A stretch of 64,000 nucleotides of DNA from an uncultured Oscillospiraceae bacterium. Its GTDB lineage: Bacteria > Bacillota > Clostridia > Oscillospirales > Oscillospiraceae. This document shows, piece by piece, positions 32,360-40,835 of the stretch (positions are counted from its first letter, which is position 1; each line of letters opens with the position of its first letter). The stretch lies in contig CALXDC010000002.1 of assembly GCA_944386975.1 (NCBI GenBank), positions 1-64,000 on the forward strand, read 5' to 3'. A model generated the notes under the pieces. The model saw nothing but the letters and a program-made list of their open reading frames with translations. It searched no databases and was not told the DNA's origin. Both the position numbers and the translations under genes were made by a program.

Positions 32360-34897
32360 GTGAAAAAGATGAAAAAGACCATATCCTTGAACACAGTGTT
32401 GAGTCTGCTGCTGCTGGTGGTATTTCTGGCGCTGCTGGTAACAGGCGTGTCGCTGGTACGGAAAAAGCTGCTGCAGAACACACAGAGTATGGGGATGTCC
32501 CTGGCCCAGAGCTACGGGTCCGAGGAGGAGATGCACATTGAGACCTTCCGGCAATTCCTGGAACTCGGGAGTCTGTATGTGGAGGAGATGTGGCAGCGGG
32601 GCGACTCCGTTCAGGACATTCAGCAATGGCTCCACGATTACTTCAGCAAACTGACTACCATTGTAGGGGAAGATACCATTGACCCCTACGCTGTGCTGGC
32701 CGGGAAGATCGTGGCCGCCAATCCTTGGGAAGGGGACGGCAGCTACAATTACCGAGATACCGAGTGGTACACCAAGGCTCTGGAGGCGGAGGGGGAAATT
32801 ATTTTCGCCGGGGCTTACCAGGACGCCATTACCGGACGGGTGGTCATCACCGCTGCCAAGAAGTTCCACTTCTCTGACGACGTGCTGGCACTGGATTTGT
32901 ACCCTGAGAATTTCCACAAGGACGATGGGCTGGAGAATATGCCGGAGGACTCCTCCTTCTATCTTTGCGACTCCTCCGGCACATTGATCTATGCTACCAA
33001 TGTGTGGAACGTATCCCATGAGGAGCTGCAGTATTATACCGATCAATTGCTTCTGGGGATTGAAGACGGGTCGCTTTCCGCCTACGACGCCTCTTTCCAG
33101 GACCCCGCCGGGGTACAACGAGGAGTGTACTATTGCACCATGAGCACCGGTTGGACAATCATCCTCACGGTGCCCTTTGAGAGCATTCTTATGGGGGATC
33201 GCAGCGTTACCATCATGGTTTTGATAGGAATCTCCGCAATACTTTTTATGATTTTGGCGGGCATGGTGGCCCGGGACCTGATCCAGAGTAAGCGGATGGA
33301 GCGGGCGGGGAGCACCATCCAGATTTTGGGCGATTCCTTCTATGCCATTTACCGGGTCAACTACCGAACCGGCACTTATGAGGCGATCAAATGTGCCGAC
33401 GACGTTCACAGACTTCTGCCCACCGACGGCGGGTATGATGGACTGCTCTCCACCATCAAGACCCTGGTGGAGCCGGCCACCTACCAGGAGTTTGAGCAGG
33501 CCTTTTCTCTGGAGAGTATCCGCCAGCGGGTAGCCGCTCATATTCCCGACTATGGCGGCGATTACCAGCGGCGCTTCGGCGACGTGTACAAGTGGGTGAA
33601 TATTCGTACGCTCTATAACGAAGACATGGCGCCGGATGAGGTGATCCTCTGCTTTAGGGAGGTGGACATCGAAAAGCGCCAGCAGCTCCAGCACACCCTG
33701 ATTCTTCAGGAGGCTCTGGAGACGGCCAAAAAGAGCACCAAGGCCAAGTCCGTCTTCTTCAGCAGTATGTCCCACGATCTGCGGACTCCCCTTAATGCCA
33801 TCATCGGCCTGTCGGAGTTGGCTCAGCAAAATCAGGGGGACGGCGCCAAAGTGATGGATTACATTCGGAAAATCGAGTTCTCCGGCAAGCAGATGCTGAC
33901 CCTGGTCAACGATATCTTGGAGCTGTCCCGGCTGGAGTCCGGGCGGAATACCCTGGAGTACAAGGAGTTCGACCTGCGCCAGTGCGTGGAGGATACCACC
34001 TCCATCTTCAAGGATCAGGCGGAGCGGGAGGGAAAGCGGCTGCAGGTGCAGATCGATCTCACCGACCGGCGGGTAGTGGGAGACGCCTTCAAGTTGGGAC
34101 AGATTCTCAACAATCTCCTGTCCAACGCCGTCAAGTATAGTGAGCGGGGCGCGGAGATCAGCGTCTCCGTCCGCCAGTACGACTTCCAGCAGCACAGCAA
34201 GTACCAGTTTGTGGTGGAGGACACCGGTATCGGCATGTCCGAGAGCTTCCTGGAGCACATTTTTGATCCCTACGCACGGGAGACCCGCTTCGCCACCCAG
34301 GCGGTGACGGGGACGGGACTGGGTATGCCCATCGTCAAGAGCCTGGTGCAGCAGATGAGCGGCGAAATCACCGTGGAGAGCACGCTGGGGAAGGGCAGCC
34401 GCTTTACCGTCACCATTCCCATGGCCCCGGCGGCGGACGGCGCCGCCCAGGAGGAGCCCGCCGCCCAGAAGGCGGTGCCCATGGATCTCACCGGCCGGCG
34501 AGTGCTGTTGGCGGAGGACAACGAGCTGAACATGGAGATTGCTACGGAGCTTCTCCAGATGCACGGGGTGGAGGTAATTCAGACCCGGGACGGGGCGGAG
34601 GCGGTGGCCGCCTTCCAGGCGGCGGCGCCCTTCGCCATCGACGCCGTTTTGATGGACATGCAGATGCCGGTGATGGACGGCTGTCAGGCCGCCCGGGCCA
34701 TCCGGCAGCTGGACAAGCCTGATGCCGCTCTGGTGCCTATCATCGCCGTCACTGCAAACGCCTTTGCCGAGGACATCGCCAAGACCACAGAGGCGGGCAT
34801 GAACGCCCACATCTCCAAGCCCATCGACTTTGACGTCCTCTGTCAGACTTTGGCGGAGCTGACTGCCCGGCGGGAGCGGGGAGAAACGGAATCTTAG
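32360..34897 (+). CDS. Hybrid sensor histidine kinase/response regulator
   Basis: 845 residues. A membrane segment at about 13-35, an extracellular sensor of about 240 residues (Cache-like by layout), a second membrane segment near 285-305 and an intracellular PAS-like region are followed by the kinase: HisKA SMSHDLRTPLNAIIG (His near 472), N box NLLSNAVKYS, G boxes VEDTGIGMS and GTGLGMPIVKSLV. The C-terminal receiver has LLAEDNELNMEIA, the phospho-acceptor Asp in VLMDMQMPVMDG (near 766) and ISKPI. No Hpt or output domain, and no partner regulator is adjacent. The GTG at 32360 is chosen from the promoter position and AGCGAGGA upstream. Confidence 0.93.
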   Translation: MKKMKKTISLNTVLSLLLLVVFLALLVTGVSLVRKKLLQNTQSMGMSLAQSYGSEEEMHIETFRQFLELGSLYVEEMWQRGDSVQDIQQWLHDYFSKLTTIVGEDTIDPYAVLAGKIVAANPWEGDGSYNYRDTEWYTKALEAEGEIIFAGAYQDAITGRVVITAAKKFHFSDDVLALDLYPENFHKDDGLENMPEDSSFYLCDSSGTLIYATNVWNVSHEELQYYTDQLLLGIEDGSLSAYDASFQDPAGVQRGVYYCTMSTGWTIILTVPFESILMGDRSVTIMVLIGISAILFMILAGMVARDLIQSKRMERAGSTIQILGDSFYAIYRVNYRTGTYEAIKCADDVHRLLPTDGGYDGLLSTIKTLVEPATYQEFEQAFSLESIRQRVAAHIPDYGGDYQRRFGDVYKWVNIRTLYNEDMAPDEVILCFREVDIEKRQQLQHTLILQEALETAKKSTKAKSVFFSSMSHDLRTPLNAIIGLSELAQQNQGDGAKVMDYIRKIEFSGKQMLTLVNDILELSRLESGRNTLEYKEFDLRQCVEDTTSIFKDQAEREGKRLQVQIDLTDRRVVGDAFKLGQILNNLLSNAVKYSERGAEISVSVRQYDFQQHSKYQFVVEDTGIGMSESFLEHIFDPYARETRFATQAVTGTGLGMPIVKSLVQQMSGEITVESTLGKGSRFTVTIPMAPAADGAAQEEPAAQKAVPMDLTGRRVLLAEDNELNMEIATELLQMHGVEVIQTRDGAEAVAAFQAAAPFAIDAVLMDMQMPVMDGCQAARAIRQLDKPDAALVPIIAVTANAFAEDIAKTTEAGMNAHISKPIDFDVLCQTLAELTARRERGETES

Positions 34898-35017
34898 CCC
34901 GGGATTCCATCTGCCGGCATGCCGACGGGGCTGTTCGACGGCATATTTCCTCTGAAAGAAAAATTTTCCTGCAAATCCGGCATATTGATTTGTCAACTGC
35001 GTCTATCTGAGTGACGG

Positions 35018-35032
35018 AGTGGGTTACCCACT
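35018..35032. promoter_or_regulatory. Small palindrome upstream of the YcdB-like gene
   Basis: AGTGGGT-T-ACCCACT, about 35 bases before the ATG. It may be an operator or a leader hairpin. No convincing -35/-10 pair was found in 34898-35065. Confidence 0.3.
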
Positions 35033-35065
35033 TGAAAAAATTATACAAAAGAGGAGGAAAGAAGG

Positions 35066-37192
35066 ATGAGACGAGCAGCAAGCGCCCTTTTGGCTGTGAT
35101 ACTGGCGCTGTCCCTGGCGCTGCCCGCGGCGGCGGCCACGGCGGACCAGCGGTTGAGCCAGGTGACCCTGGCAGTGAAGGAGACTCTGGATATTCCGGAC
35201 ACCTACACCGAGTTTTCCGGGGACATGGCGGAGATGGAGACGGGGACCATTTGGTCCCTCCAGTGGGAAAGTGCGGACCGCTCTCTGCGCATCAGCGCCG
35301 ATGAGGAGGGGAAGATCTTCCAGTACAACCTTACCGTGGACCGGGAGGACACCGGCCCCGCCGCCTTCCCTGCGGTGAGCCGTGCCCAGGCGGCGAAGGC
35401 CGCCCAGGATTTCCTGGACCGGGTCCTCTCCGGAGAGGAGAGTGCGGTGGTTTCCACCGACGACAGCGTTCTCCGGATTGATGGAAACAACCAGTACCGC
35501 TTCAGTGCCGACCTGCTGTTGTACGGCCTGCCCAGTCCCATCGGCATTTCCGTGACGGTGGACGGCCAGACGGGGGAGGTGCTGCGGTACAACCGGAACG
35601 ACCTCTATGACATGCATGTGGGTACGGTGAAGGACCCCGCCGCCGTCTTTTCCGGCGAGGCCCAGCGAGCAGCCGCTCAGGAGAAGGCCGCCGCCCTTCT
35701 CAAGGGGACTCTCCAGCTGCGCCTGGAGTATGTGCTGGACGACAGCGGGGAGCGGGCGGTGCTGCGCTACCTGCCGGAGAGCACCCATACTTACTATGTG
35801 GACGCCGCCACCGGAGAGCTGGTGGATCTGACGGAGCGGCTTCAGGATGCCGCCGTAGCCGGTGACGGGGCCACCGGCGGCGCCAACGACTCCGCTACGG
35901 AGAGCGGCAGTCTCTCCCAGGCGGAGCAGGAGGGCATCGCCAAAATGGAGGGGGTCTGGTCCAAGGAGAAATTGGATCAGGCGGCCCGGAAGTGGACCCA
36001 GCTGGGCCTTGGCGGCTGCTCCCTGGCGGCCTGTACTTACTGGCTGGACAAGGAGACCGGCGCCGTCACCGCCACCCTCAGGTATAACGACGGAGACGGC
36101 TGGCGGCGCACCGTTACCCTGGACGGCAAGAGCGGGGAACTGCAGTCGGTGTCCGGCCCCACCTGGAGGGACGAGGACCTGAAGGTGAAGGTGTCTGTGA
36201 AGACGGCCCAGGCCACGGCGGAGACCTTCCTCCAGGCCCTGCGGCCGGAGGAGTGGGCAGTCTGCGGCCTCTATAAAAGCATGGAGGCGGCGGAGGGCTC
36301 CCGGGTCCACACCTTCGTCTTCGCCCAGAAGGAGAACGGCTATTTCTTCCCCATCAATTGCATCTCGGTGTCGGTGGACGCGGTGGACGGCACCGTCGTG
36401 AGCTTCTACGGCAGCTTTGACGAGGCCCCCGTCTTCGACAGCGCCGAGGGCCTCATCACCCCGGAGGCGGCCCTGGACGCCTGGTTCGGCACCTATACAG
36501 TGACCTTGGGCTACGTCAATGTGTTCCAGAATCTGAAGGACTACGGCAGCCAGTACCAGAATCTGCTGGATATGGGGTATACCTACCTCTACAGCCTGGA
36601 GCTGGGCTTCCAGCTGGAGCGGGAGAACTACCCCTCCGGCATCGACGCCAAGACCGGCAAGCCGGTGTACCCGGCCCGGCTGGACCGGACCATCACCTAC
36701 GACGATCTGGAGGGCTGCTGGGGCAGAGCCCAGGCGGAGGCCCTGGCAGACTACGGCGTGGGCTGGCTGGGAGGGAGCCTCCAGCCCAAAAAGCAGCTGA
36801 CCCAGCTGGAGCTGATGGCCCTTCTGGTGAGCCTGGAGGGGTATCTGCCGGATCTTGAGGAGGAGGGCGCCGCCGACCAGGTGTACGACTGGGCCGTCGG
36901 CATGGGCCTTCTCACCCGGGCGGAGCGGGACGACGGCGCTCTGGTAACTCGGGGACAGGTGGTGAAGGTGATTCTGGACTACGGCGGATACGGCGCCGCC
37001 GCGCAGATTCCCGGCATTTTCCGCTGCACCTTTGCCGACGAGGCCGCCATTCCGGCGGAGCTCTACGGCTATGCCGCCATTGCCCAGGGCCTGGGGATGG
37101 TGAAGGGGGACGGCGGAGGAAGATTCGCCGCCGACCGTACGGCCACCCGGGTGGAGGCGGTGGCCATGGTCTATCAATTCATGGCCCGGTGA
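35066..37192 (+). CDS. Secreted YcdB/YcdC-type (PepSY-like) protein with C-terminal SLH-like repeats
   Basis: 708 residues with a clear signal peptide (RRAASALLAVILALSLALPAAAA). The body has repeated units of the YcdB/YcdC type, in which segments such as VSRAQAAKAAQDFLDRVL alternate with strands like VTVDGQTGEVLRYNRND. The last 150 residues look like S-layer homology repeats (LTQLELMALLVSLEGYLP, VTRGQVVKVILDYGG, DRTATRVEAVAMVYQFM), which bind cell-wall polymers. It is probably displayed on the cell wall. GAGGAGGAAAGAAGG precedes the ATG. The biochemical role is unknown. Confidence 0.85.
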   Translation: MRRAASALLAVILALSLALPAAAATADQRLSQVTLAVKETLDIPDTYTEFSGDMAEMETGTIWSLQWESADRSLRISADEEGKIFQYNLTVDREDTGPAAFPAVSRAQAAKAAQDFLDRVLSGEESAVVSTDDSVLRIDGNNQYRFSADLLLYGLPSPIGISVTVDGQTGEVLRYNRNDLYDMHVGTVKDPAAVFSGEAQRAAAQEKAAALLKGTLQLRLEYVLDDSGERAVLRYLPESTHTYYVDAATGELVDLTERLQDAAVAGDGATGGANDSATESGSLSQAEQEGIAKMEGVWSKEKLDQAARKWTQLGLGGCSLAACTYWLDKETGAVTATLRYNDGDGWRRTVTLDGKSGELQSVSGPTWRDEDLKVKVSVKTAQATAETFLQALRPEEWAVCGLYKSMEAAEGSRVHTFVFAQKENGYFFPINCISVSVDAVDGTVVSFYGSFDEAPVFDSAEGLITPEAALDAWFGTYTVTLGYVNVFQNLKDYGSQYQNLLDMGYTYLYSLELGFQLERENYPSGIDAKTGKPVYPARLDRTITYDDLEGCWGRAQAEALADYGVGWLGGSLQPKKQLTQLELMALLVSLEGYLPDLEEEGAADQVYDWAVGMGLLTRAERDDGALVTRGQVVKVILDYGGYGAAAQIPGIFRCTFADEAAIPAELYGYAAIAQGLGMVKGDGGGRFAADRTATRVEAVAMVYQFMAR

Positions 37193-37200
37193 GAGCAACA

Positions 37201-37240
37201 AAAAATGGCAGGAGAAGCATTTGCTTCTCCTGCCATTTTT
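37201..37240. terminator. Bidirectional terminator between the YcdB-like and DUF6465 genes
   Basis: An 18-bp perfect stem (37201-37218 with 37223-37240) flanked by A and T runs, serving convergent genes. Confidence 0.9.
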
Positions 37241-37259
37241 TGCAGAGACAATCGACGGC

Positions 37260-37637
37260 TTAGAGCTCGATGCTGCCGGTAGCCACGTCGTTGATGACGT
37301 AGTAGGCCTTGCGATCCTCCGGCTTGATGTACAACTTCACAGAGGCGACAGCGTCGGTGTTGCCCTCGGCGGCGTAAGCAGCCTTGGCCTTCTCGGTCAG
37401 GTCGGCGACCTTCCACTCCATCACGCCGTACTGGACGTACACCTCAGAGGTGACGGCAGCGGCCTTGGGAGCCTTGGGGGCGGCGGCCTTCTTCACAGCC
37501 TTGGCCGCAGCAGCCTTTACGGGGGCGGCCTTCTCCGCCTTGGGGGCGGCGGCCTCCGCCTTCACCGCGACAGGGGTCTCCGCCACCTTGGCGGCCTCCA
37601 CGGCGGCGTCCTTCTTCACGGTCTTACGAATTGCCAT
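37260..37637 (-). CDS. DUF6465 family protein with Ala/Lys/Pro-rich N-terminal tail
   Basis: 125 residues. Residues 1-62 are low-complexity Ala, Lys, Pro and Glu resembling histone-H1-like tails. The C-terminal domain (VYVQYGVMEWKVADLTEKA to KLYIKPEDRKAYYVIN) matches DUF6465, common in Clostridia and of unknown function. GGAGGAGGAATACCT precedes the ATG. It has its own promoter and shared terminator. The basic tail could bind nucleic acid; this is inference. Confidence 0.85.
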   Translation of the reverse strand: MAIRKTVKKDAAVEAAKVAETPVAVKAEAAAPKAEKAAPVKAAAAKAVKKAAAPKAPKAAAVTSEVYVQYGVMEWKVADLTEKAKAAYAAEGNTDAVASVKLYIKPEDRKAYYVINDVATGSIEL

Positions 37638-37705
37638 AGGTATTCCTCCTCCCGAAATAAATCAGAAATATGAAAGTGACTGAAGATTTTCTCTCAATCG
37701 GATGT

Positions 37706-37734
37706 ATTGTACTGCTTTTTCTCTTGTATTGCAA
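37706..37734 (-). promoter_or_regulatory. Promoter of the DUF6465 gene
   Basis: Minus-strand -35 TTGCAA (37729-37734), 17 bases, -10 TACAAT (37706-37711). The leader is about 60 bases. Confidence 0.6.
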
Positions 37735-37781
37735 GCAGTTCGTGCGTTTTTGGCAACTTGAGCGGGAAATTTCGGCAGTCA

Positions 37782-37810
37782 TTGATTAGAACGGCAGTCC
37801 GTGGTATCAT
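37782..37810 (+). promoter_or_regulatory. Promoter of the second XRE gene
   Basis: -35 TTGATT (37782-37787), 17 bases, -10 TATCAT (37805-37810). Confidence 0.5.
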
Positions 37811-37844
37811 AGAATTATGCAAATATCACAAGGAGGAATACCCT

Positions 37845-38303
37845 ATGATTACCATTGGACAGCGCATTGAAGAGCTCCGCACCCAGCGGGGCATGAGCCG
37901 TCCGGCTCTCTCTGCAGCGCTGGGACTGCCGAAAACAGCGGTGGAGAAATTTGAGACCGGGCGGCAGACGCCCACCCAGGAGCAGCAGGAGAAGCTGGCG
38001 GCCTTTTTCGGCGTGTCTCTGCTCTATCTGCGGGGGGAGACCAGCGACGGCACCCGGATGGAGGACTGGATGGCGGGGGCCTTCCTGGACCAGCCGGAGC
38101 CGGTGCAGGCGCCCCAGGAGCCAAAGCGGAAGCAGAAGCCCTCCGCCGCTCTGGAGCAGGGGGGGACCATGTTTGAGGCCTTTCTCAGCAGCAAGAAATT
38201 TCAGGAGAGCATGGCCGCGGCGGTGCTGGAGGTGCTGCGCTCTCCGGAGGGCCAGGAGATTCTGGCCAAAGCCGTTCGGCGGGAGCTGGGCGGAAAAAAG
38301 TAA
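37845..38303 (+). CDS. XRE-family regulator with C-terminal extension
   Basis: 152 residues. An N-terminal helix-turn-helix (GQRIEELRTQRGMSRPALSA, LPKTAVEKFETGRQTPT, FFGVSLLYLRGET) is followed by a charged linker and a helical tail ending LEVLRSPEGQEILAKAVRREL. The tail is not a known ligand domain that I recognise. AAGGAGGAATACCCT precedes the ATG. The structured RNA at 38310 starts 6 bases after its stop. Confidence 0.88.
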   Translation: MITIGQRIEELRTQRGMSRPALSAALGLPKTAVEKFETGRQTPTQEQQEKLAAFFGVSLLYLRGETSDGTRMEDWMAGAFLDQPEPVQAPQEPKRKQKPSAALEQGGTMFEAFLSSKKFQESMAAAVLEVLRSPEGQEILAKAVRRELGGKK

Positions 38304-38309
38304 CGGATT

Positions 38310-38429
38310 CCCCTCTCGGGGCAGAACGTGCAGGTATTTTGAGGAGTGGGGGGGAGGTCTCCCGGCGGCGGTGCCGGAGGGAAGACAGACACCCCCCGGA
38401 AGGACCTGCATAGGATGCCGTGAGAGGGG
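38310..38429 (+). ncRNA. ssrS: Structured RNA, 6S-like (ssrS candidate)
   Basis: A 120-base stretch that folds end to end. The closing stem is CCCCTCTC (38310-38317) with GAGAGGGG (38422-38429), continued by GGCA/TGCC-type pairs; then an internal loop, GTGCAGGT (38328-38335) with ACCTGCAT (38404-38411), a bubble, GGGGGG with CCCCCC (38349-38354, 38392-38397), and a terminal GC hairpin. Closing stem, asymmetric bubble and long irregular hairpin are the plan of 6S RNA, which binds sigma-A RNA polymerase. It could instead be a cis leader of the next gene, because its last bases form that gene's ribosome site. Identity is not certain. Confidence 0.5.
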
Positions 38430-38438
38430 GTAACTTTC

Positions 38439-38693
38439 TTGAACCATGTTTTGATTCTCTGCCGGTCGGTGACCCAGGCCCAGCGGGGCGGCATGCTCCT
38501 GAGCCGTTCAGGGATCACCAACCGGATCTTTCGTTCTCCGGCGGGCCTGACGGAGCGGGGATGCAGCTACGCCATCCGCATCAGTCCCGAGGCTCTGCGC
38601 TATTCTATGGAGCTTCTGCGGCGCAATGGCATTTTACCGGTGAAGGTGGTAGCCCAGGGCCCCGACGGATATGCCGAGGTGAACGCGCCATGA
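38439..38693 (+). CDS. DUF3343 family protein
   Basis: 84 residues, YedF/SirA-sized, matching DUF3343 (VLILCRSVTQAQRGGMLL, RGCSYAIRISPEAL). Family members are often linked to cysteine desulfurases or selenium metabolism. The start is TTG at 38439; its ribosome site AGAGGGGG is the 3' arm of the structured RNA. Its stop overlaps the next ATG (ATGA), so the pair is coupled. Confidence 0.85.
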   Translation: MNHVLILCRSVTQAQRGGMLLSRSGITNRIFRSPAGLTERGCSYAIRISPEALRYSMELLRRNGILPVKVVAQGPDGYAEVNAP

Positions 38694-39844
38694 TCTACTT
38701 CGACTCTGCCGCCACCACCTTCCAAAAGCCCGCGGCCGTGGGCCGTGCGGTGTCCGGCGCCCTGGCCGCCATGAGCTCCCCGGGCCGGGGGGGCTACCCC
38801 AGCGCCCAACTGGCGGACCGGACCCTGGTAACATGCCGGGAGGAGCTGGCGGAGCTGTTCCATGTGCCGGACCCTGAGCGGGTGGTCTTCACCAGCAACG
38901 CCACCCATGCTTTGAACATCGCCATCCGCTCCCTGGTGCGGCCCGGGAGCCGGGTGGCGCTGTCGGGCTATGAGCACAATGCCGTCACCCGTCCCCTCCA
39001 TGCTGTGCCGGGAGCGCGGCTCCATGTGGTCAGCGCCCCTCTCTTCCGGCCGGAGGAGATGGTCCGGGGGTTCCGGCGGGCTCTGGAGGCCGGGGCGGAC
39101 GCCGCCGTCTGTACCCACGTGTCCAACGTCTTCGGTTATATTCTGCCGGTGGAGGAGATTGCTGCTCTCTGCCGCCAGAGAGGCGTGCCCCTCATTGTAG
39201 ATGCCTCCCAGTCGGCGGGGATTCTGCCGGTGGATCTGGCCGCCTGGGGGGCCGCCTTCGTGGCCATGCCCGGCCACAAGGGACTCTACGGCCCCCAGGG
39301 CACCGGAGTGCTGTTGTGCGGGAGAGAGGCGGAGCCCCTTCTCCGGGGCGGCACCGGCAGCAACTCCAAAGAACAGGAGATGCCGGAGTTCCTGCCGGAC
39401 CGGCTGGAGGCCGGCACCCACAACATGCCCGGAGTGGCGGGGCTCCTGGCGGGAGTCCGGTTTGTCCGGCAACTGGGACTCGCCCGCATCCGCCGCCACG
39501 AGTGGCGGCTCAAGGAGAGGCTCCTGACCTTTCTGGAGAGACGGCGGGACTTCCGGGTCTACGGCTGCCACGACGAGGCCCTTCAGGCGGGGGTGCTGTC
39601 CTTCGCACCGGTGGAGGGCGACTGCGAGACCCTCTGTGCTCAGCTGGCGGAGGCGGGCTTTGCCCTCCGGGGCGGTTACCACTGCGCCCCCTTCGCCCAC
39701 CGAACCGCCGGCACTCTGGAGGGGGGCACCGTCCGCTTTTCCGCCTCCGCCTTCAACACCATGGAGGAGACGGCGGCCTTGTGCCGCCGCCTGGGGCAGG
39801 GCGGCCCGCCGAAGACGGCGGAGGAAAAGTTTACAATTTCGTAA
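38690..39844 (+). CDS. Cysteine desulfurase-like class V aminotransferase
   Basis: 384-residue PLP enzyme of the NifS/SufS family. The start MIYFDSAATTFQKPAAV is typical. The PLP lysine is in MPGHKGLYGPQG, the ring-stacking His in GYEHNAV and the Asp in IVDASQSAG. A late cysteine in GGYHCAPFAH fits the catalytic loop. It may release sulfur or selenium from cysteine or selenocysteine; the DUF3343 partner may accept it. No selD or iscU is in the window. Confidence 0.9.
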   Translation: MIYFDSAATTFQKPAAVGRAVSGALAAMSSPGRGGYPSAQLADRTLVTCREELAELFHVPDPERVVFTSNATHALNIAIRSLVRPGSRVALSGYEHNAVTRPLHAVPGARLHVVSAPLFRPEEMVRGFRRALEAGADAAVCTHVSNVFGYILPVEEIAALCRQRGVPLIVDASQSAGILPVDLAAWGAAFVAMPGHKGLYGPQGTGVLLCGREAEPLLRGGTGSNSKEQEMPEFLPDRLEAGTHNMPGVAGLLAGVRFVRQLGLARIRRHEWRLKERLLTFLERRRDFRVYGCHDEALQAGVLSFAPVEGDCETLCAQLAEAGFALRGGYHCAPFAHRTAGTLEGGTVRFSASAFNTMEETAALCRRLGQGGPPKTAEEKFTIS

Positions 39845-39864
39845 AAGTTGCTATCCCTTATTTC

Positions 39865-39893
39865 TTGCAATTTTCCAGCGTATATTATAAAAT
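39865..39893 (+). promoter_or_regulatory. Promoter of cdaA
   Basis: -35 TTGCAA (39865-39870), 17 bases, -10 TAAAAT (39888-39893). Confidence 0.55.
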
Positions 39894-39941
39894 AAGATGC
39901 AGTATGTGGTTTGGAAAATCGGGGGAATAAGGAGCGCACAC

Positions 39942-40835
39942 ATGGATTTTTTGATGGAATTTCTGGACTCTTGCAGGCGCTATATTCTGACCATGAGCAT
40001 GACCACCGGCATCGCGGACCTGCTGGATATGGCGATTGTGGCCTATCTGGTGTACCGGCTGCTGGCCCTGGTGAAGAGCACCAGCTCCGAGAAGCTGATG
40101 AAGGGCGTGCTGTTTATCATTCTGGCCCTGCTCATCAGCTCGGAATTTGAACTCAACAGCCTCAACTATCTCCTGAATATGATGGTGGAATGGGGCGTTC
40201 TGGCCCTCATCATTCTCTTCCAGCCGGAGATCCGGCGGATCCTGGAGCAGGTGGGCGCCAGCCGGTTCTCCTTTATGAAGGTCTTTGGGAAGACTCAGCA
40301 GACCGGCGCTATCGAACGGGCCATCGAGGTTACCGCCGAGGCCTGCGCCGACATGAGCAAGAGCCGCACCGGCGCCCTCATTGTCTTCGAGCGGAAAATC
40401 CTGCTGGACGACGTGCTCCGCAGTGGCACCCGCCTGGACGCGGAGCCATCGGCGGAGCTTCTGAAAAACGTCTTCTTCGTCAAGGCGCCCATGCACGACG
40501 GCGCCATGATCATGCGGGAGGGCCGGGTACTGGGTGCCGGGTGCATGCTTCCCCTGAGCCGGAACGTAAATCTCAGCCGGGATCTGGGCATGCGCCACCG
40601 GGCCGGTATCGGCATGAGCGAGAACTCCGACGCGGTGGTGGTGCTGGTTTCTGAGGAGACGGGCACCATCTCCGTGGCGGTGGGAGGGATGCTCAAGCGC
40701 CACCTCACTGTGGAGACGCTGCGTCTGCTGCTGGCCAATGAGCTGCTGCCCCGGGAGAACGACACCCAGGCGTCCAAGAAGCGCTTCCGGCTGACAGATC
40801 TGCTGCCGGCGAAGAAGGAGAAGGACCATGAATAA
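39942..40835 (+). CDS. cdaA: Membrane diadenylate cyclase CdaA
   Basis: Makes cyclic di-AMP from two ATP, controlling potassium, osmolyte and wall homeostasis. The 297 residues have three membrane segments in the first 95, then the DAC domain with the catalytic motifs MHDGAMIM (about residue 185) and MRHRAGIG (about 217). AATAAGGAG precedes the ATG. It overlaps cdaR by 8 bases. Confidence 0.96.
   Translation: MDFLMEFLDSCRRYILTMSMTTGIADLLDMAIVAYLVYRLLALVKSTSSEKLMKGVLFIILALLISSEFELNSLNYLLNMMVEWGVLALIILFQPEIRRILEQVGASRFSFMKVFGKTQQTGAIERAIEVTAEACADMSKSRTGALIVFERKILLDDVLRSGTRLDAEPSAELLKNVFFVKAPMHDGAMIMREGRVLGAGCMLPLSRNVNLSRDLGMRHRAGIGMSENSDAVVVLVSEETGTISVAVGGMLKRHLTVETLRLLLANELLPRENDTQASKKRFRLTDLLPAKKEKDHE

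Noticed and set aside
32072..34996. A 974-codon minus-strand open frame
   Set aside because: It mirrors the hybrid histidine kinase gene, whose H, N, G and receiver motifs are intact.
38310..38429. tRNA-Sec or SRP RNA
   Set aside because: No cloverleaf with a UCA anticodon, and the SRP tetraloop and symmetric-loop consensus are absent.
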